Shown: positions 50,407-62,782, counted from the stretch's first letter. The stretch is DNA of 64,000 nucleotides from Tyto alba (GCF_018691265.1 NW_024881316.1:29860819-29924818), one strand, 5' to 3'. Notes: a model not told the origin generated them from the letters alone. Translations and numbers: made by a program.

Positions 50407-52035
50407 GAAACAGAGTGCATCTCCTAGAAGCTTCTTCAGAATTACTGATCCAGCAGGGTTTTATTTACTCTTCTGTATGGTGGAAAGGGTGGTTATCCCC
50501 TTGAGCTTTATTCTTCCTTTGTACATTTTATCCCCTCTATATAGCTATAGGGCTTCATTTCTTATCTCTTTGAGTTTTCTTGGCTCCACTATAAATTCAG
50601 AGCTCCTCTCCTCTAGGGAATAAGAAGAAGACTCTCCTTCGCCAAGGACATTTAAAAGGGTTCTTCTGATTACTCCTCCTCATCAGTGAGACTTCCCACA
50701 GCTCCCTCTCTGCTCTCTCTCCCTCTCAGATTTTCAGCAAGTCCTTAAAAGTTTGCCTACATTGCCTTCATACTCCACCACTTCATTGCATTAAACCACA
50801 AGCAATTTATTTTGGCTTAACAGAACACTTGTCATATGCAGAGCCATGAATTTATTAGTAGTCTAATTAGTGTCTTGGCAGCCTAATATAACAAAGACGT
50901 ATATTAATCCAGTTACAATGATACTAATACATGTATTCAAAATTATCCAATTATTGCTAATCCCCATTAATTTTATTATTTCAGTTATATGCTGACTTTT
51001 TGCAATCTAACCCCATCTCCTAGTGTTATTCTTAACCTTCTCATGACCTTTGAGATCCTAAATTTGACCCTGCTAACCTTACTTGAGAAGAGGAATGGTT
51101 TGCACTGAGTCACCAGTGACTTGAGTTCTCTGCTGGGAGGAGTCTGTTCTTGTTTTTCTCTCTAGTCGTGGGTCTGCTTAGAGTTATTTTCATATGGGTC
51201 TGTTTGACAATCCTGCCTCCTCTTATTCCCCTCAATGCCCATTTATTTTTTCATAGCTATACTTACTGAGACCATACAACTGCAGAGACAGTGTTCAGCT
51301 AAAGCAAGACCAAGTTGGGCAATAGTATCCTAACTAACTCCTACACAATTTTGCTGTTACAGACCGATAATTGCCCAAAACAACTGCTGAAAAGTCCTGA
51401 AGTTAGTTGTTGAGTTTATTAGAAAGCCAGTGGTCAGCTGCTCACAGAACAAGGGTGTGTGAAAAATGGTTGCTTTTGTTCAGTTTTATTTAATGTTTGC
51501 ATTTAATTCCTCTGTAATGACAGAAAATAAGCTTAATCAACATTTTATTTGTCCATTCTATGAGTATGACTGCGTAATGTAGAAATAAAATAAAATTACA
51601 AATAACTTGGTAAAGGTAATTAAATGTCTTTGGAAAAGTAATTTGGTATGAATATTTGGCACAATTTTTCCTATATCGTAGAATACAAGTATGACTGTAA
51701 ACCTTAGAGCTTACAAGCTAGAGAAAAATGGGATTTTTTAAAAAATAATTAATATTTTGTGGTGCTAGAGCATATAGCAAATTTTTTCACTGTTATAGAC
51801 AGATGAGCAGAAAAGGGATATTACCACTGCAATGAACATTTTCTTTTATTTCCTGTTCTATTTTTCATGGGGACTATCAAATACAGACTTTCGTAGCATT
51901 TTTCATGCAATAAAAACAGCAGTAAAATTCTTTCTTCTAATTGTGCACTTCTACTTTTTTTAACAAAGCATGTCTGTCTCAAACGAAGCTTCAGCCATTT
52001 CCCTTTAAAAATGAGCTGAGAATTGATTCAAAAAC

Positions 52036-52066
52036 GTATAGTATAGTATAGTATAGTACAGTACAG
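52036..52066. repeat. (GTATA)n pentanucleotide repeat
   Basis: Four exact GTATA units followed by two GTACA variants; about 31 bases. Confidence 0.92.
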
Positions 52067-55000
52067 AATATCATCTACTTGAACAATTAAAAAATGTATT
52101 GCACCCCTGAATCTGCTCATGAATTACTCACAAATGAATCAAAAAAATCAGTAAAATTCTTGTCCATCAGTACTGAAATTATTCGGCACATGAGGCTACA
52201 GAATTTTTGGCAGAAGTAGGCCATGAAGTATGTACTCATAAGTTTCTGATTTTTTTACTGGTGACCCAACCCACATAACATTTCCTCTGTTCATTGATTA
52301 TAACTTACATCAAATTTACTTTCTTTGTGAAACATGTTTTCTTTCTTAATTAAATGAGTCTTGGCTACTTGCGTGCATTCATATGATCAGATAGATATTG
52401 GTCAAATACTGTTGAAACATAAGTAATGAATCTAAGCAAACAATGTGATATGACATATAGCTTGCAACTAGGCTTATACATTGGCTATCAAATGTGATGA
52501 GCGGAAACCAGAACAAAAGGGAAAGCCTGAAAGAAGCATCACATGCTAAAGTGACACCGGCACTTTCCAAGAAGGAGGGATTTCTATATCCTAGTGCCTG
52601 TTCTCAGAACTGGCAATTATTTTGATGCCAAGCAATTGTTGGATAAAACTGAGTAGTGGCAGTAGGTTTCCAGAATTCAGCTCTTCCCCCTCTCACAAAT
52701 TGAGCACTTGTTTGTGCTTTCTTTGGCCACAAAATACCTTACCCCCTCTTGCATACTGGCATAGCTTCCACAGAACATCTTGGCATGCTGCTGTCTGTAG
52801 AGAACCAGCACACACAAAACACTACAGTTTGCAGAACATCAGCTCCTCCGTTTGGTAATACAAGGCAGATTTCAAGGACAAGCAAGTAAAAAAAGAGTGC
52901 TTAAGAACAAGTATTTTATCAGCAGCTGCAAGAAACAGTACTAAAATCCTGCTTAGTTCCACAGTGCCATTTTGCCACTTGCTTGCCACTTGCTACTTGC
53001 TTCTTTTCCTCAGCTGGTGATGAGTGCTGGAAGTCCACACTGACGTTTTCAGTGTTAACAAAATTCTTTGATTTTGAAGTAAGAATACATACTGGTCAGT
53101 CCAATATCCCTCTATAAACACCTGCTGGGAATACATCTTTCAGATATCCAGTTGTTCAGAAAGCCTTTTTTTATCATCTTTCATAATAACCTGCTCAGGG
53201 AAGCAGTGGTGAATTGCTCTCTTGAATAGCCTGGGATGCTGAACTCCTGATTGATGCAGTCAATGCTCACCCCTGCAATAGCAACAACCCAAACAGTGCT
53301 GGTTTGCCCTAGTTAGTCAGTGATTGACTATGGCAGTGGGGTGCTCTGGTAAGGTGTACCTGTGCCTCAGTGAGGGGGTCAGGACCAGGGAGGGATGGTT
53401 TTGCAAACCTCCTTACCGTCTCTTCCACCTGCTGCTCAACTCGACTGCCGTAAAAGCATGAGGTGCTTATTTCAATCACCCTTTCTTACTGAACAGTTGT
53501 TCAAAGAAAGCTTTTGTTTGTTTGAAGTACAGCAGCCTCCTGCTTTCATTTGATGTTACGGATAATTTTACTGCCTCATTCCATTTTGCTACTGCCGTAT
53601 GTAGTTACAGTTTCTTACCCTATGCAATGAACCGAGGAAATTTCTGGGACAGTGAGTTACAGGGTATTTGATGCACATTACAGATCCATGAGAGCAAGGA
53701 AGTGTTTGTCTTCTGAAGCAAAATAACACACCTGTGAAATTTCAGTGATTTATCGTTGTATATTTTAAGCAGCCCCAGTCATATTACTGTCCTCTGATGG
53801 GCTGTCAAGTTGCTACTCACTGTAATTTGCCCCCTGCTTATGACCTTAATACACGATAAAAGTGGAAAGCAGAGAGTAGATTGAGATAGGGGTTTAATGG
53901 TGATTGTCAGTGTACTAGTGTCTTCCTTACTCCTTCTTCTAAATTGTGGGGTACTGGTGGTTCAATGGCAGATCCTCATCAAGACAGGCAGCAGTTTCCA
54001 TGGGACAAGTGGCATTTTTACCTCGCCTTACATGTGATTTCCAAGGCAGAAACTTCTAACTTGTATTCTTTAGAAAAGTGTGCTTTACTTCCCTATAGCT
54101 TTGATCTCTTCCCACAACACAAAATTAAATGAAGGAGTATTTATTTTGGTAGTAAAATATTAAGTAAAATGAAGTTCACAAAGCAATTAAGTTTTGCAAA
54201 AGGGCCCTTTCCTGATGAATACAGCAAATATTAATGTATAAAAACTAAAACTGGAACATCTGCCAATTTTAGAGTTTATATTAAGAAAATTACTTTTATA
54301 GCTATGTGAAAGGTTTTGTATAGGCAGAGAAATGTTTGCAATGTCTGCATACGACATACCTTCACTTCCTGGAAAATCTAGTTATACTCTTTCATCCACT
54401 TCTATTTAATAGCCTTTAACCTTGACACCAATTTGGCTTAGTAAAATAAATTATTATTTTAGTGGTAATAGTCTTCTGTTTCCATTCACTAAGCCAAGTA
54501 TCATCTCTGGGTGTGTATGTGTGAATGCAAGCATATCTATGAAAACAGAAGGAAATAAAGATAGGTCTGTAATATGATCTCTTCCAAATTCAGTAGTTCA
54601 CACCCATTTTCATGAATGCTGATTTTATTCAAGTCTTTTTCACAATTTTCAATTTTCCTATTGTCATCCAATTCTGATCTTAATGACACTTTATGGGTAT
54701 TATCTAATGTAACACCCCAAAATCATGAGTTTAACTTAAAATCGTGATATGTTATTGAAAACATTCAGTATTCTCTTGACTAATTGTCTTTTTGTGCATT
54801 TACATTCTGGATATTTTGTGGATTTTTATGAAATGTCAAGGGCTAGAAATTTTCAAATAATTACCTTATTCCAAATTACAGGATGTAATGCAATCCAGAA
54901 AAATAAAATCTGTCATCACTAAAATAGCTACTTGACAGCTATCTTCCATTTGTTATGTTTCAGGAATGGCAAAAGCAAAACCTTTTGCAGGATCAGGAAT

Positions 55001-56493
55001 GCAGTGAAACTGAAAAATTATGAACAGAAGAAAGGGAAGAAATGCATATAAGCTTTTCAGTAGTAACAAACTGAATGCGGCAATAACTCCCCAAAAGCTC
55101 ATAGGTTTCTTACGCTATTAAACCCAATTGTCCCTTGAAATAAAGAAATTTATTAGATGAGACTATCACAAATTGGCTTAACTCAAATTATGTACAAAAT
55201 AAAGAATTTACTTCTTCCTAATCCTCCCCCAAATCACATGTAACCACTTACTTTCGGCATACCAATACCACAGGAGAATATGATTTTGTGAAGTGTACTC
55301 ATTAAATCAAAAAAGAACTAAGCATTAATAGTTCCTTAGCTGTCTGGTGTTATCCAGTTTTCAGTGAGTTCCATAAATCAATTATGCAACTGTCAATGTT
55401 AAGATAAGCTTCTCAGGAAGTTATATATTGTGTGCAAGGCTTATTATATCCAATTGACAAAGATTTTTAAGTTTCAAAAGTACAGTTTGTAGATAAATAG
55501 AAACCTTCTAAAAAGTAAAGGCTTTCTGTTCTCCTTATCTCTGTAAGTCAATTCCCATATATATATTCCATGTATATTACCATATTGCTATGACATTTAT
55601 TTTGTATTTACACTAACTTGCATCTCCACTTTTTAATCTCCACTTATGCACCATATTTATGAAAGGAGAGCATGAAGAAGAACCATAAGAAGAAAAGATG
55701 GACATGATAACAAGTTTGCAATCACAGCAAAACTATTATCCATACTAGCAAATACCCATCAGGACAGCTGCTGTTATCTTCTGGTTTCTGGCAATTCCTA
55801 GCCCTTAGAGCCTGGAGAAATCCATCTCCAAACAGATTTAAGTTCATCTGTGTGGCTTTGCTTTCCTTGATTGTCTTTAAGCAGAAAGACTTGCACCTCT
55901 CACAGTGCCAGCACACTCTGTGGGTACATAAGTTTGTATGGTCATCTTAGTCTGTAGCCCAGACTCATCTCCTCTAACATTTCACACTGCCAGTGTGTTG
56001 TCACACACTCTTCTATGGGCATGGAACAAGATAAATGGCTTTTTTACACACAGAATGGATTGGGACAGATTGGTTTGAGTACAAGCTCCACCTCTTTAGA
56101 ATGGCACCGACTTCTTGTTGCATGGCAAAATACAAGCCTCTGAGCATGGCAAATAAAACAACTTGGGCACAGACAAAGAGCCCTGGGCACCTCTGGAGCA
56201 CAACTGGAATTCCATAACCCCACAGAGCAAACTGCCCTCTTGTCCACCTCTCCCCAACTTCTGCGGGGCTCTGGTACATGCAAAGATGAATCAATAGACA
56301 GAGATGGCAAGCAGCAGTTGCTTGTGTTAAGATATGGTTTATGGAAAGGTCAGAAGGAGACCTAGAGAGAGAGGAGTTCATACTACAGTAGAATATAGCA
56401 GTGGCAGGCAGTGTTTTGTACTACCCCCAAGTAGAAGATGATGCATATATTTTTCCTGCTTAACTCTTGTGCTGTTTTTACAAAAGATTTTGG

Positions 56494-56524
56494 AAAAAAA
56501 AAAAAAAAAAAAAAACAAAAAAAC
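56494..56524. repeat. Interrupted poly(A) tract
   Basis: A22, one C, then A7. No poly(A) signal or coding remnant upstream, so not called a retrocopy tail. Confidence 0.92.
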
Positions 56525-56606
56525 AGTAGAATTAGGTTGAGAAAAATTTTTAAAACTAACTTTAGAAAAAGTCTGGCTAGCTCCACTCACCCTTTCTTCT
56601 TGTTAG

Positions 56607-56693
56607 GTATTTGTGTGTGATACCTTCTCATCCTTGCATGACAAAGCAGAGACTTCAAAAGGGAACAGAGGTGTCTTTTCAAATTATACTTAG
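56607..56693 (+). other. Candidate plus-strand exon (87 nt) just upstream of the CpG island
   Basis: Acceptor CCCTTTCTTCTTGTTAG (ending 56606) and donor TTAG|GTAAGG (56694 on) bracket 87 bases. Frame 2 is open throughout (YLCVIPSHPCMTKQRLQKGT and on). Frame 1 is open until a TAG as its last codon. It lies about 370 bases before the CpG island. If the island drives a plus-strand gene, this segment would be an alternative upstream first-region exon or belong to a different transcript. Not recognised. Confidence 0.25.
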
Positions 56694-57069
56694 GTAAGGA
56701 AAAAGAAGGGTATGTGCATGAAATACTTATCTTCTTAAATAAACAGATGGGAAAAGCTAAGAGCTTTCCCTCTCTCTCTGTTGAGAAGAGTATGTCCACT
56801 AATACAGTAGTATGTCAAGGACCAGGTTGAACCTATTCTCCTTAGGATCAGCTTCAGCATTGCCACCATAGACCTACAATAAGTTCCCCAAAACTGATGG
56901 CCCAGGCCACGGTTAGGAACATGAATGGAAGCCAAAGATCAACCGAAGAGCAAAATCTGATGACAAAGTTCAGGGGTGGGGACTTTTCCCACGAAAGACA
57001 GATTGCCCTGTGTTATCCAGCGTCAAGTGTACCAAGAATACCCGAGGGATGCCAAACCGCTCTCGGCTG
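56694..57069. other. Upstream flank of the CpG island
   Basis: Ordinary composition rising to GC-rich near 57000. A plus-strand frame beginning at 56897 runs into the island without recognisable protein features. Confidence 0.55.
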
Positions 57070-57518
57070 TGATTCAGAGCCCAACAGGGCATCCCGTGTC
57101 CTTCCTCTCCTGGGGATGAGGCCGTGTCTGCCCGTGGTCCGTGACCCCGCCGCCCACCGCAACTGCCCGGCGCGGCCCGCAGGCAAGGCAGGGGGCAGGG
57201 GGGCTGCCGCTTGGCGTGGCAGCACCCTCACCCCCCCCGCAGCCTCCCGGCACATCGCCCACCTCCCCCTGGCAGAAGTTCCCCTGCCCGACAGCCCTCC
57301 CCGGAGGGAGGGTGCGGGAGCCCGTAGCCCAAACTCGCCCTCGCCGCGGGCAGCCGCCCCGCGGGGAAGCGGCGCCGGGCGGGCCAAGCGGAGCCGTGCC
57401 GAGCCGGGGAGGAGCGCGGCAGCGCTCGCAGCAGCGCCCGGAGCCCGGCTGGCGGGATGCGGCCGCAGAGGGGAGGGGAGGGAGAACGGCGGCGCCTTCC
57501 CCCCGGAGAAGAGCGAAG

Positions 57519-57525
57519 TTAAATA
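57519..57525 (-). promoter_or_regulatory. TATA-like box in the CpG island, minus strand
   Basis: TATTTAA on minus, the only AT-rich heptamer inside more than 500 bases of GC-rich DNA. If functional it would place a start about 30 bases to its left, near 57490, firing leftwards. On plus the same site reads TTAAATA, which is a poorer TATA match. A minus donor-like GG|GTGAGG lies at about 57232, at the end of a potential first exon. Confidence 0.35.
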
Positions 57526-57790
57526 GCCAGCGCGGCTCCGCCGCCTTCCTCTCCCCTCCCGGCTCCGAGCCTCCGGCGAGCCTCCGTCCCACCCCCCGCC
57601 CGCCCTGTCGGTGCCGCCGCCCCGCCCGGGCCGCGGGGCGAGAGCGCAGAGCTGCGCGGCGCGAGGCTGCCCCGCGGAGCCGGGACGCCGGTGCTGCCGG
57701 GAGGGGCGGGCGTTCGGGAGTCGGTGCCTGAGGCGCCGCGTCCCGCCGAACCGCCCGTCTGAGAGGACTACGCCAGCTGCATGGGAGGAG

Positions 57791-57862
57791 ATGAGCGTGG
57801 CGGGGAAACAGCCTCCTCCAGCACCGCTCGAGCGCCCCGGCAGCCTCCTCGTCCCCACCTGG
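57791..57862 (+). other. Possible first coding segment in the CpG island
   Basis: ATG at 57791 opens a frame beginning MSVAGKQPPPAPLERPGSLL and continuing to a possible GC-type donor CTGG|GCAAGTAC, with GC at 57863-57864. A second ATG 10 bases upstream (57781) opens another frame (MGGDERGG...). Start context at 57791 is moderate, with G at -3 but A at +4. The first five residues resemble the endophilin A N-terminus, but the match stops there, so I do not assign it. This may simply be 5' UTR of an unidentified gene. Confidence 0.2.
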
Positions 57863-58710
57863 GCAAGTACCCGCGGTCCCCTCAGCCCGTCCCGGTACCA
57901 ACTCCCGCGGCGGGGCGGAGGGTGGGGAGGGTCCCGCCGGCGGCGCTGCCCGGAGGGGCGAGAGGGAGGCGCCTGCGTGAGGGGAGCGGGAAGCGAGGCG
58001 GCGCAGGCCGGGCCGCCGCGGCGGGCTGGGGTCGGGCCGCCGTCCCACCGCTCCACCCCGGCCTCAGCCGAGGGGCTCCGGGAGGGACGGGGCAGCGGCC
58101 GCCCGGGCTCTGCGCGGCTCCCGCAGGCGGGGCGGGCACCTTCCCGCGCCTCGCCCCCTCAGCCCGACACCGGCCGCGGGGCCGCCGGCGGTGCGAGTGC
58201 GGTCGAGCGGGACCTGTCCCCCGCGCTGTGGGGGTGGGGGTGGGGTCGTGCCTGCCGTGGTCGCGATTTTCAACCCGCCGTGACAGGTTGCAGTGTGAAG
58301 GTCGAGTATCCCGGGGGCAGCGCTTGCATCGCTCGGTTTGTAACCCAGCTGCAAGCCTGTGCCGACAGAAAAAAATTCGGCCACTTCGGCGAGTTGAGCA
58401 CCTCACGCACTTTTAAGAGAAGCCCGTGAGGGAGTTGGAAAATAACTTGCTACTTCATGGCAACGTATTTGGAAAATCACTTATGAATGATGCCCTCTGA
58501 CGGCGGTTCTCTGTTGTCTGTGATTTATATAAAATGTAGTAGTTATGCCCTGCATAGCTTTTAAAATCATTACAGATGCGGTGGTTTAACGTGCCGCTCT
58601 GCTTGGTGTGTAAAGTTATTTTGTTGGAGTGTAATTGCAGTATTTTTCAGTCACTGTCTAAAAAGTTAGTCATTGCATTTATTATAAAAGAGTTTACCGG
58701 TGCTAAGAGA

Positions 58711-58744
58711 CCCCCCTTTTTTTTTTTTTTTTTTTTTTTCCCCT
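58711..58744. repeat. Pyrimidine tract C6-T23-C5
   Basis: A 34-base pure pyrimidine run on the plus strand, about 400 bases downstream of the CpG island. Confidence 0.95.
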
Positions 58745-60718
58745 CTGCCATTCAAGCTATTTCTGTGACCACAGCCTTGCAGTTTTTAAAGAAAAACTGT
58801 GTTATCTTCCTCATATTGTATCCAGAGTGTTGTTTTAGAAGGTGTCTCCTTTCAGCTGTGTGAAGAATGACTTAAAGATGTGTTCCCCCTCAGTGAATTC
58901 ATAACTGCTTGGAGCTTCTGTATTCGTAAGACTGAGAGTAAATATTGGGAAGATGCATGTGTGGGAGCAAAGGGTAGAGGCTACCGGTAGTCAGAAGTAT
59001 GTATGACAACAGCACGGAAATCTGTGGGAACAAACTTGTCTTGTCCTAGCCGACTTTTGCACTGTATATTTGCATCTCTCTTCCTATTGTGTCTGAAGAG
59101 ATGCAAACATTTATTCATTGGGTTTTCAGAATTTCTGTAGTTCAAAAGGAAGTAATAGAATTAAACCTACTCTAGAATCTTCTGTGTTTTAAAGCTGTTC
59201 CACAGCTCTTAATTTGTGAAACCTGTTCCTGAACTGCAAAAATAATCTGTGCAGCAATTACCTAAAATGTTAACAGCTGAGTAGGTTGTATGGCAGTTCA
59301 GAGTATTTTGGCATTAAAGGTGAGGGATAATCACTATTATTAGGTGAAATTTATGACTGGTATTCTTGTAGTTTTGTTAAATGTATATGTTTGAGGCCAT
59401 TAGGACATGCCGTTCCTGCTGATATCATGGACTTCTGCCAGGGGCCAAACTAGATGCTGAATGAATGGTGAACTGACCTTTTAAACAAGAGTGGTAGAAA
59501 CTAAAGGCTTGTGGTTATATAGATCACCTGGACCCTAAATGGGAAATACTGCCTTGAATCTAAAGCTTTGCCAAGCTGTATGTTTCCAGTAAACATAGAA
59601 CAACTTTTAGAGTATTTTAAATAGAGGTGCATGGGTGAAAGAATGCATACATATGCAGTCTTAAAAAAACCCGCCATATAGACTTTGAGTTCAACAGGGA
59701 CGTCTCATGGCAGATATTTATTTAGGTGAGTTAATAACTGCATGGCGCCCCAGAGATGCCACATACTCAACCTCTGCTGAGAATTATGCTCAAAATGTAT
59801 TAAAAAATAAGGACATGTTTTACAAATAACAATGTGGTAAGTGGTTGACTTGCATCTTCTTGAGTTCCTTAACAGTATTAGAATCTAGGTTTGTTTACTT
59901 TGCTAAAAGAAAAATGCATCTTTTAATATTGGTTCATTGACTGTGTCTGTGCACATTTTTCTCAGAAATTAGATGTACTAACACTAGTTACCATTTAACT
60001 ACTAAATATTGCATGATGAGTCCAATTCATTGTTTGGGATTATGGTAGCTAGGCAGTCTTAATACTTCAAGGTACATGTACTTATTTTTTTTTTCTCTGC
60101 AGAAGGATGACAATTAAATACTGCTCCTTAGAAAGTAATTCAGCATACTTTTAAAGACAGCATAGATTTGAAATACAATACTAATGTATTTTATGTGCTT
60201 GTATTTTCAACAGTAACACGCTCTTTAAAGAATGTTTCTCTCTATCTATAAATTTGTTGAAGTACAGTTGTGTATGTTCTGTTCAATGGAACTGAAGTTG
60301 CAGTCAGACCTTGTTTCTAATAAAAAGTGTTAGTGTAATTTCTGATATTTGTTTCATTCAGGATCTTACTGAGTTGATTTCAGAAAGGAGCATATGATTC
60401 CTCTATCTGTAATGAAGTTTTTGTTCTGATTTCTCGTATAATTCTTCCCCTCTTTGCCCCTCAAAAATACTCGAGAGGTCAAATCCCTTAGGAATTGTTG
60501 CTTGCTATGTCAGTGCCTGTGCCATGATTTTATGTGGATTTTGTGGTCTCATGGATCTAGTATGCATTAGATACTGCTGTTTTCATTGTGTTGCTAGAAG
60601 CATGAAAGGGCATGATAGCCTTAAAGTCACTCATACCATCGATATGCCAGAATTTTACATGAAGAAATAAAAATGTTTAGCTCATTGCTGTGTATAAATC
60701 TTGCCACTAGTTGTGTGG

Positions 60719-60749
60719 TTTTTTTTGTTTTTTGTTTTTTTTTTTTTTT
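60719..60749. repeat. Interrupted poly(T) tract
   Basis: T runs separated by single G residues, ending in T15. Confidence 0.9.
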
Positions 60750-62223
60750 ATTAGGGACTATTCTCTTAACTTCTTTTGTGCATGTTATGTGTAGTAAACC
60801 CAGTTTTCTAATAGGTGTTTTGTGGCTGTGTATGGAAGTTACCAGTAGACTTTGTTTTATTTGGCAGAAACCCAAAGAAAAAAGATGATGTGGAACTTTT
60901 TTTGGACAGTGCTCTTTTCTGGAGTTACTCACATTGAGTACTCAGTAAGCAGAGGAAATGCAGAACATGTAGATTTTCTGTTTCTTTCCTCCTTTTTTAT
61001 TTATTTTTTTTTCTCTCCACTAGTTCTGTGTAATTTAGATACTTGGATAGAGATGTTAATGTAAATATTTAACTTTTTTTTTTGGAAAGCAAGTCCTGGA
61101 GCATTGATGTTTTTTCAAAATTTGGCACCCACCAATAGAGAAGCTTCCTGAAAATGAACACTAGGTGTCATGTTACCACAAACATCGGTGTCTGGCCTTT
61201 TCCCTATCTGTCTTTTCAGGGTCAACATTTAATTTTGCTATTTACCTAAAATAGATGACCACCATTAATATTTCACACCATTATTTTGGTAGGGTTGGAC
61301 TGGATTTAGTTGTGCTGTATGTGACTAAGAAGCTTCAACTGTCCTATGTTTTTTATTAAAAATTCTGTCAGCACTAAAATGGCATGGATTTCAAGATTAT
61401 TTCCAAGATCTGTCTATGCCACAATACAAATAAATAGGATATACTTATTAACTTAAGCTTTTCCTCCCACACACTAATTTTCTATTAAAATTCCTTGCTG
61501 GGCAAAAGCTGATTTCAGAAACTTTTGTCGTGAACAGAATTTGTGTCCTGATTTGGGGACAGAAAGCATAAGACAGAGGGTGGAGCTTCATGATAGGGGG
61601 TTTCCATGTGTTGCATTGTTTGAAATCTAATAATTGCTTTTCAGTGCAAATTTTGTTGAATTCCCACTAATTTGGGAAGATTTTTTTTTTTTCCCCTAAC
61701 AATCTGTGAAATTGGTAGCTTCAAGATCCTATTAATTAAATTTGCCAAGCAGTTACTAAATATCAGAGTATGTAAATGTTTCATATTTCTTCACTTGGCT
61801 TCCTGACCATCACAAACTAAATCTGAATCCTGCTTCTACTTGTACATATCTCAATGAAAACAGTTATCAAACTGATAAAAACATATTCAAGCTTATGGCT
61901 TTAACATCTTAATGGAAGTAAGACTTGTGCCCACCTGCTGCTCTGAAAAACAATGTCTGATCTCAGAAAAAGAGCAGCATTGATATTCTTTTTACACCTC
62001 AGTTCTGCATTTCATATTGTAAGCAATTTTTTTCTGATGTTTTAAACATTTTATGAGATGAATATAAATAGAACCACTTTTGCTTTGGAGTGCAGAGACT
62101 GCTGAGAATAGAAATGGTAGCAGAGCTTAACAGAAGGAACAGGGCATGACCACGTTCCTACAACACCGACACCTGATATTGCTTGTCAGTGGCATCACGG
62201 CAATAGAGGCAGCAAACGCAAAT

Positions 62224-62775
62224 CAGACTCATTCAGGCTGAAAGGGACCTTGGGAGGTCCTCGAGCCCAACCTTCCCCTGAAGGCTGTGACCGTGTTGAA
62301 TTCAGACTGAATTGCTCAGGTCTTTTCCCATCGCACCTTTAAAACCTCCGAGGAGGGAGACTGCACAACCGCTCTGGGAAACCTACTGTCTGCTGGGTTG
62401 TTTTCAGGGTGAAGCGGTGAGCTGCTGTTAGATCCTCCCCAAAGCCACTTCTTTAGGTTCAGACAAGCCCAGTTTATTCAGCCTCTCCTCCCAGGGGAAG
62501 TGCTCCAGTCCCTGGACTGTTTTGGTAAACACTGATTGGACTTACTCCCATTTGTCAATGTGTTTCTTGTATTGCAGGACCCAAAACTGGATGCAGTCTA
62601 ATGAGTGCCAAGTAAAGGGAATTGATTCCATGGATTGCATCTCTGTTGTTACTGTTGCTGTTCACCTTCATGGCTGGCAGCGGGCACTGGTGACTTTGTA
62701 CAGCCTTCTGTCCACCAGGACAGAAGGGATCCCTGGTCCTTTTCAGTATTACTCTCTTCCATCCACTGCCCACAC
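62224..62775 (-). mobile_element. Old, diverged CR1 LINE, minus strand
   Basis: About 550 bases. The CR1 3' UTR is at left (TCAGGCTGAAAGGGACCTTG), then on minus a broken ORF2 tail with recognisable blocks for LRLHPVLGPAIQETH and LEHFPWEERLNKLGL-like sequence, and CACCAGTGCCCGCTGCCAGC. The divergence from consensus and the different subfamily-like 3' end suggest an older CR1 subfamily than the copies at 705 and 34388. 5'-truncated close to a C19 run. Confidence 0.82.
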
Positions 62776-62782
62776 ACCGCAG

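Larger units (their letters stand above)
40836..56606. other. 15.8-kb stretch without recognisable transposons
   Basis: I find no CR1 or LTR here. It contains only low-complexity items: an ATC repeat (44338-44355), an A15 and T-tract pair (48335-48396), a GT run (50386-50406), a GTATA pentanucleotide repeat (52036-52066) and an interrupted A tract (56494-56524). Minus-strand frames of 115 codons (49900-50247) and 122 codons (56013-56381) have no recognisable domain. A candidate minus-strand exon lies at 42935-42982. Likely intergenic or intronic. Confidence 0.55.
57070..58310. promoter_or_regulatory. CpG island, probable gene promoter and first exon
   Basis: About 1.2 kb of very GC-rich sequence dense in CpG dinucleotides, in sharp contrast to the AT-rich flanks. 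GC boxes (Sp1/KLF-type) occur at 57620-57627 (CCCCGCCC), 57703-57710 (GGGGCGGG) and 57912-57919. An isolated TATTTAA on minus lies at 57519-57525. CpG islands of this size in vertebrates usually mark the promoter of a gene, often with transcription in both directions. Several long open frames cross it on both strands (up to 347 codons on minus), but they are Arg/Pro/Gly/Ala-rich, have no domain, and are expected from the low stop-codon frequency of GC-rich DNA. The gene is not identified. Skew of the downstream sequence favours plus-strand transcription. Confidence 0.8.
58311..62223. other. Downstream flank of the island, probable first intron
   Basis: No transposon or exon recognised. The plus strand is rich in T and G. 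Long T tracts occur at 58717-58739 (T23), 60719-60749 (interrupted) and about 61681-61692. Donor-like sites with weak acceptors at about 59319 and 59726 are not convincing as exons. A 95-codon plus-strand frame at 58576-58863 is made open by the T tract (poly-Phe) and is not a gene. Confidence 0.5.

Noticed and set aside
57791..57862. Endophilin A (SH3GL) N-terminus suggested by MSVAG
   Set aside because: Only the first five residues agree; the following residues do not resemble the amphipathic helix of endophilins. Too short to support an assignment.
57013..58056. Minus-strand open frame of 347 codons, and others of 174 to 324 codons in the same place
   Set aside because: All lie in the CpG island, overlap in several frames on both strands, and give Arg/Pro/Gly/Ala-rich low-complexity translations without domains. 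GC-rich DNA has few stop codons.
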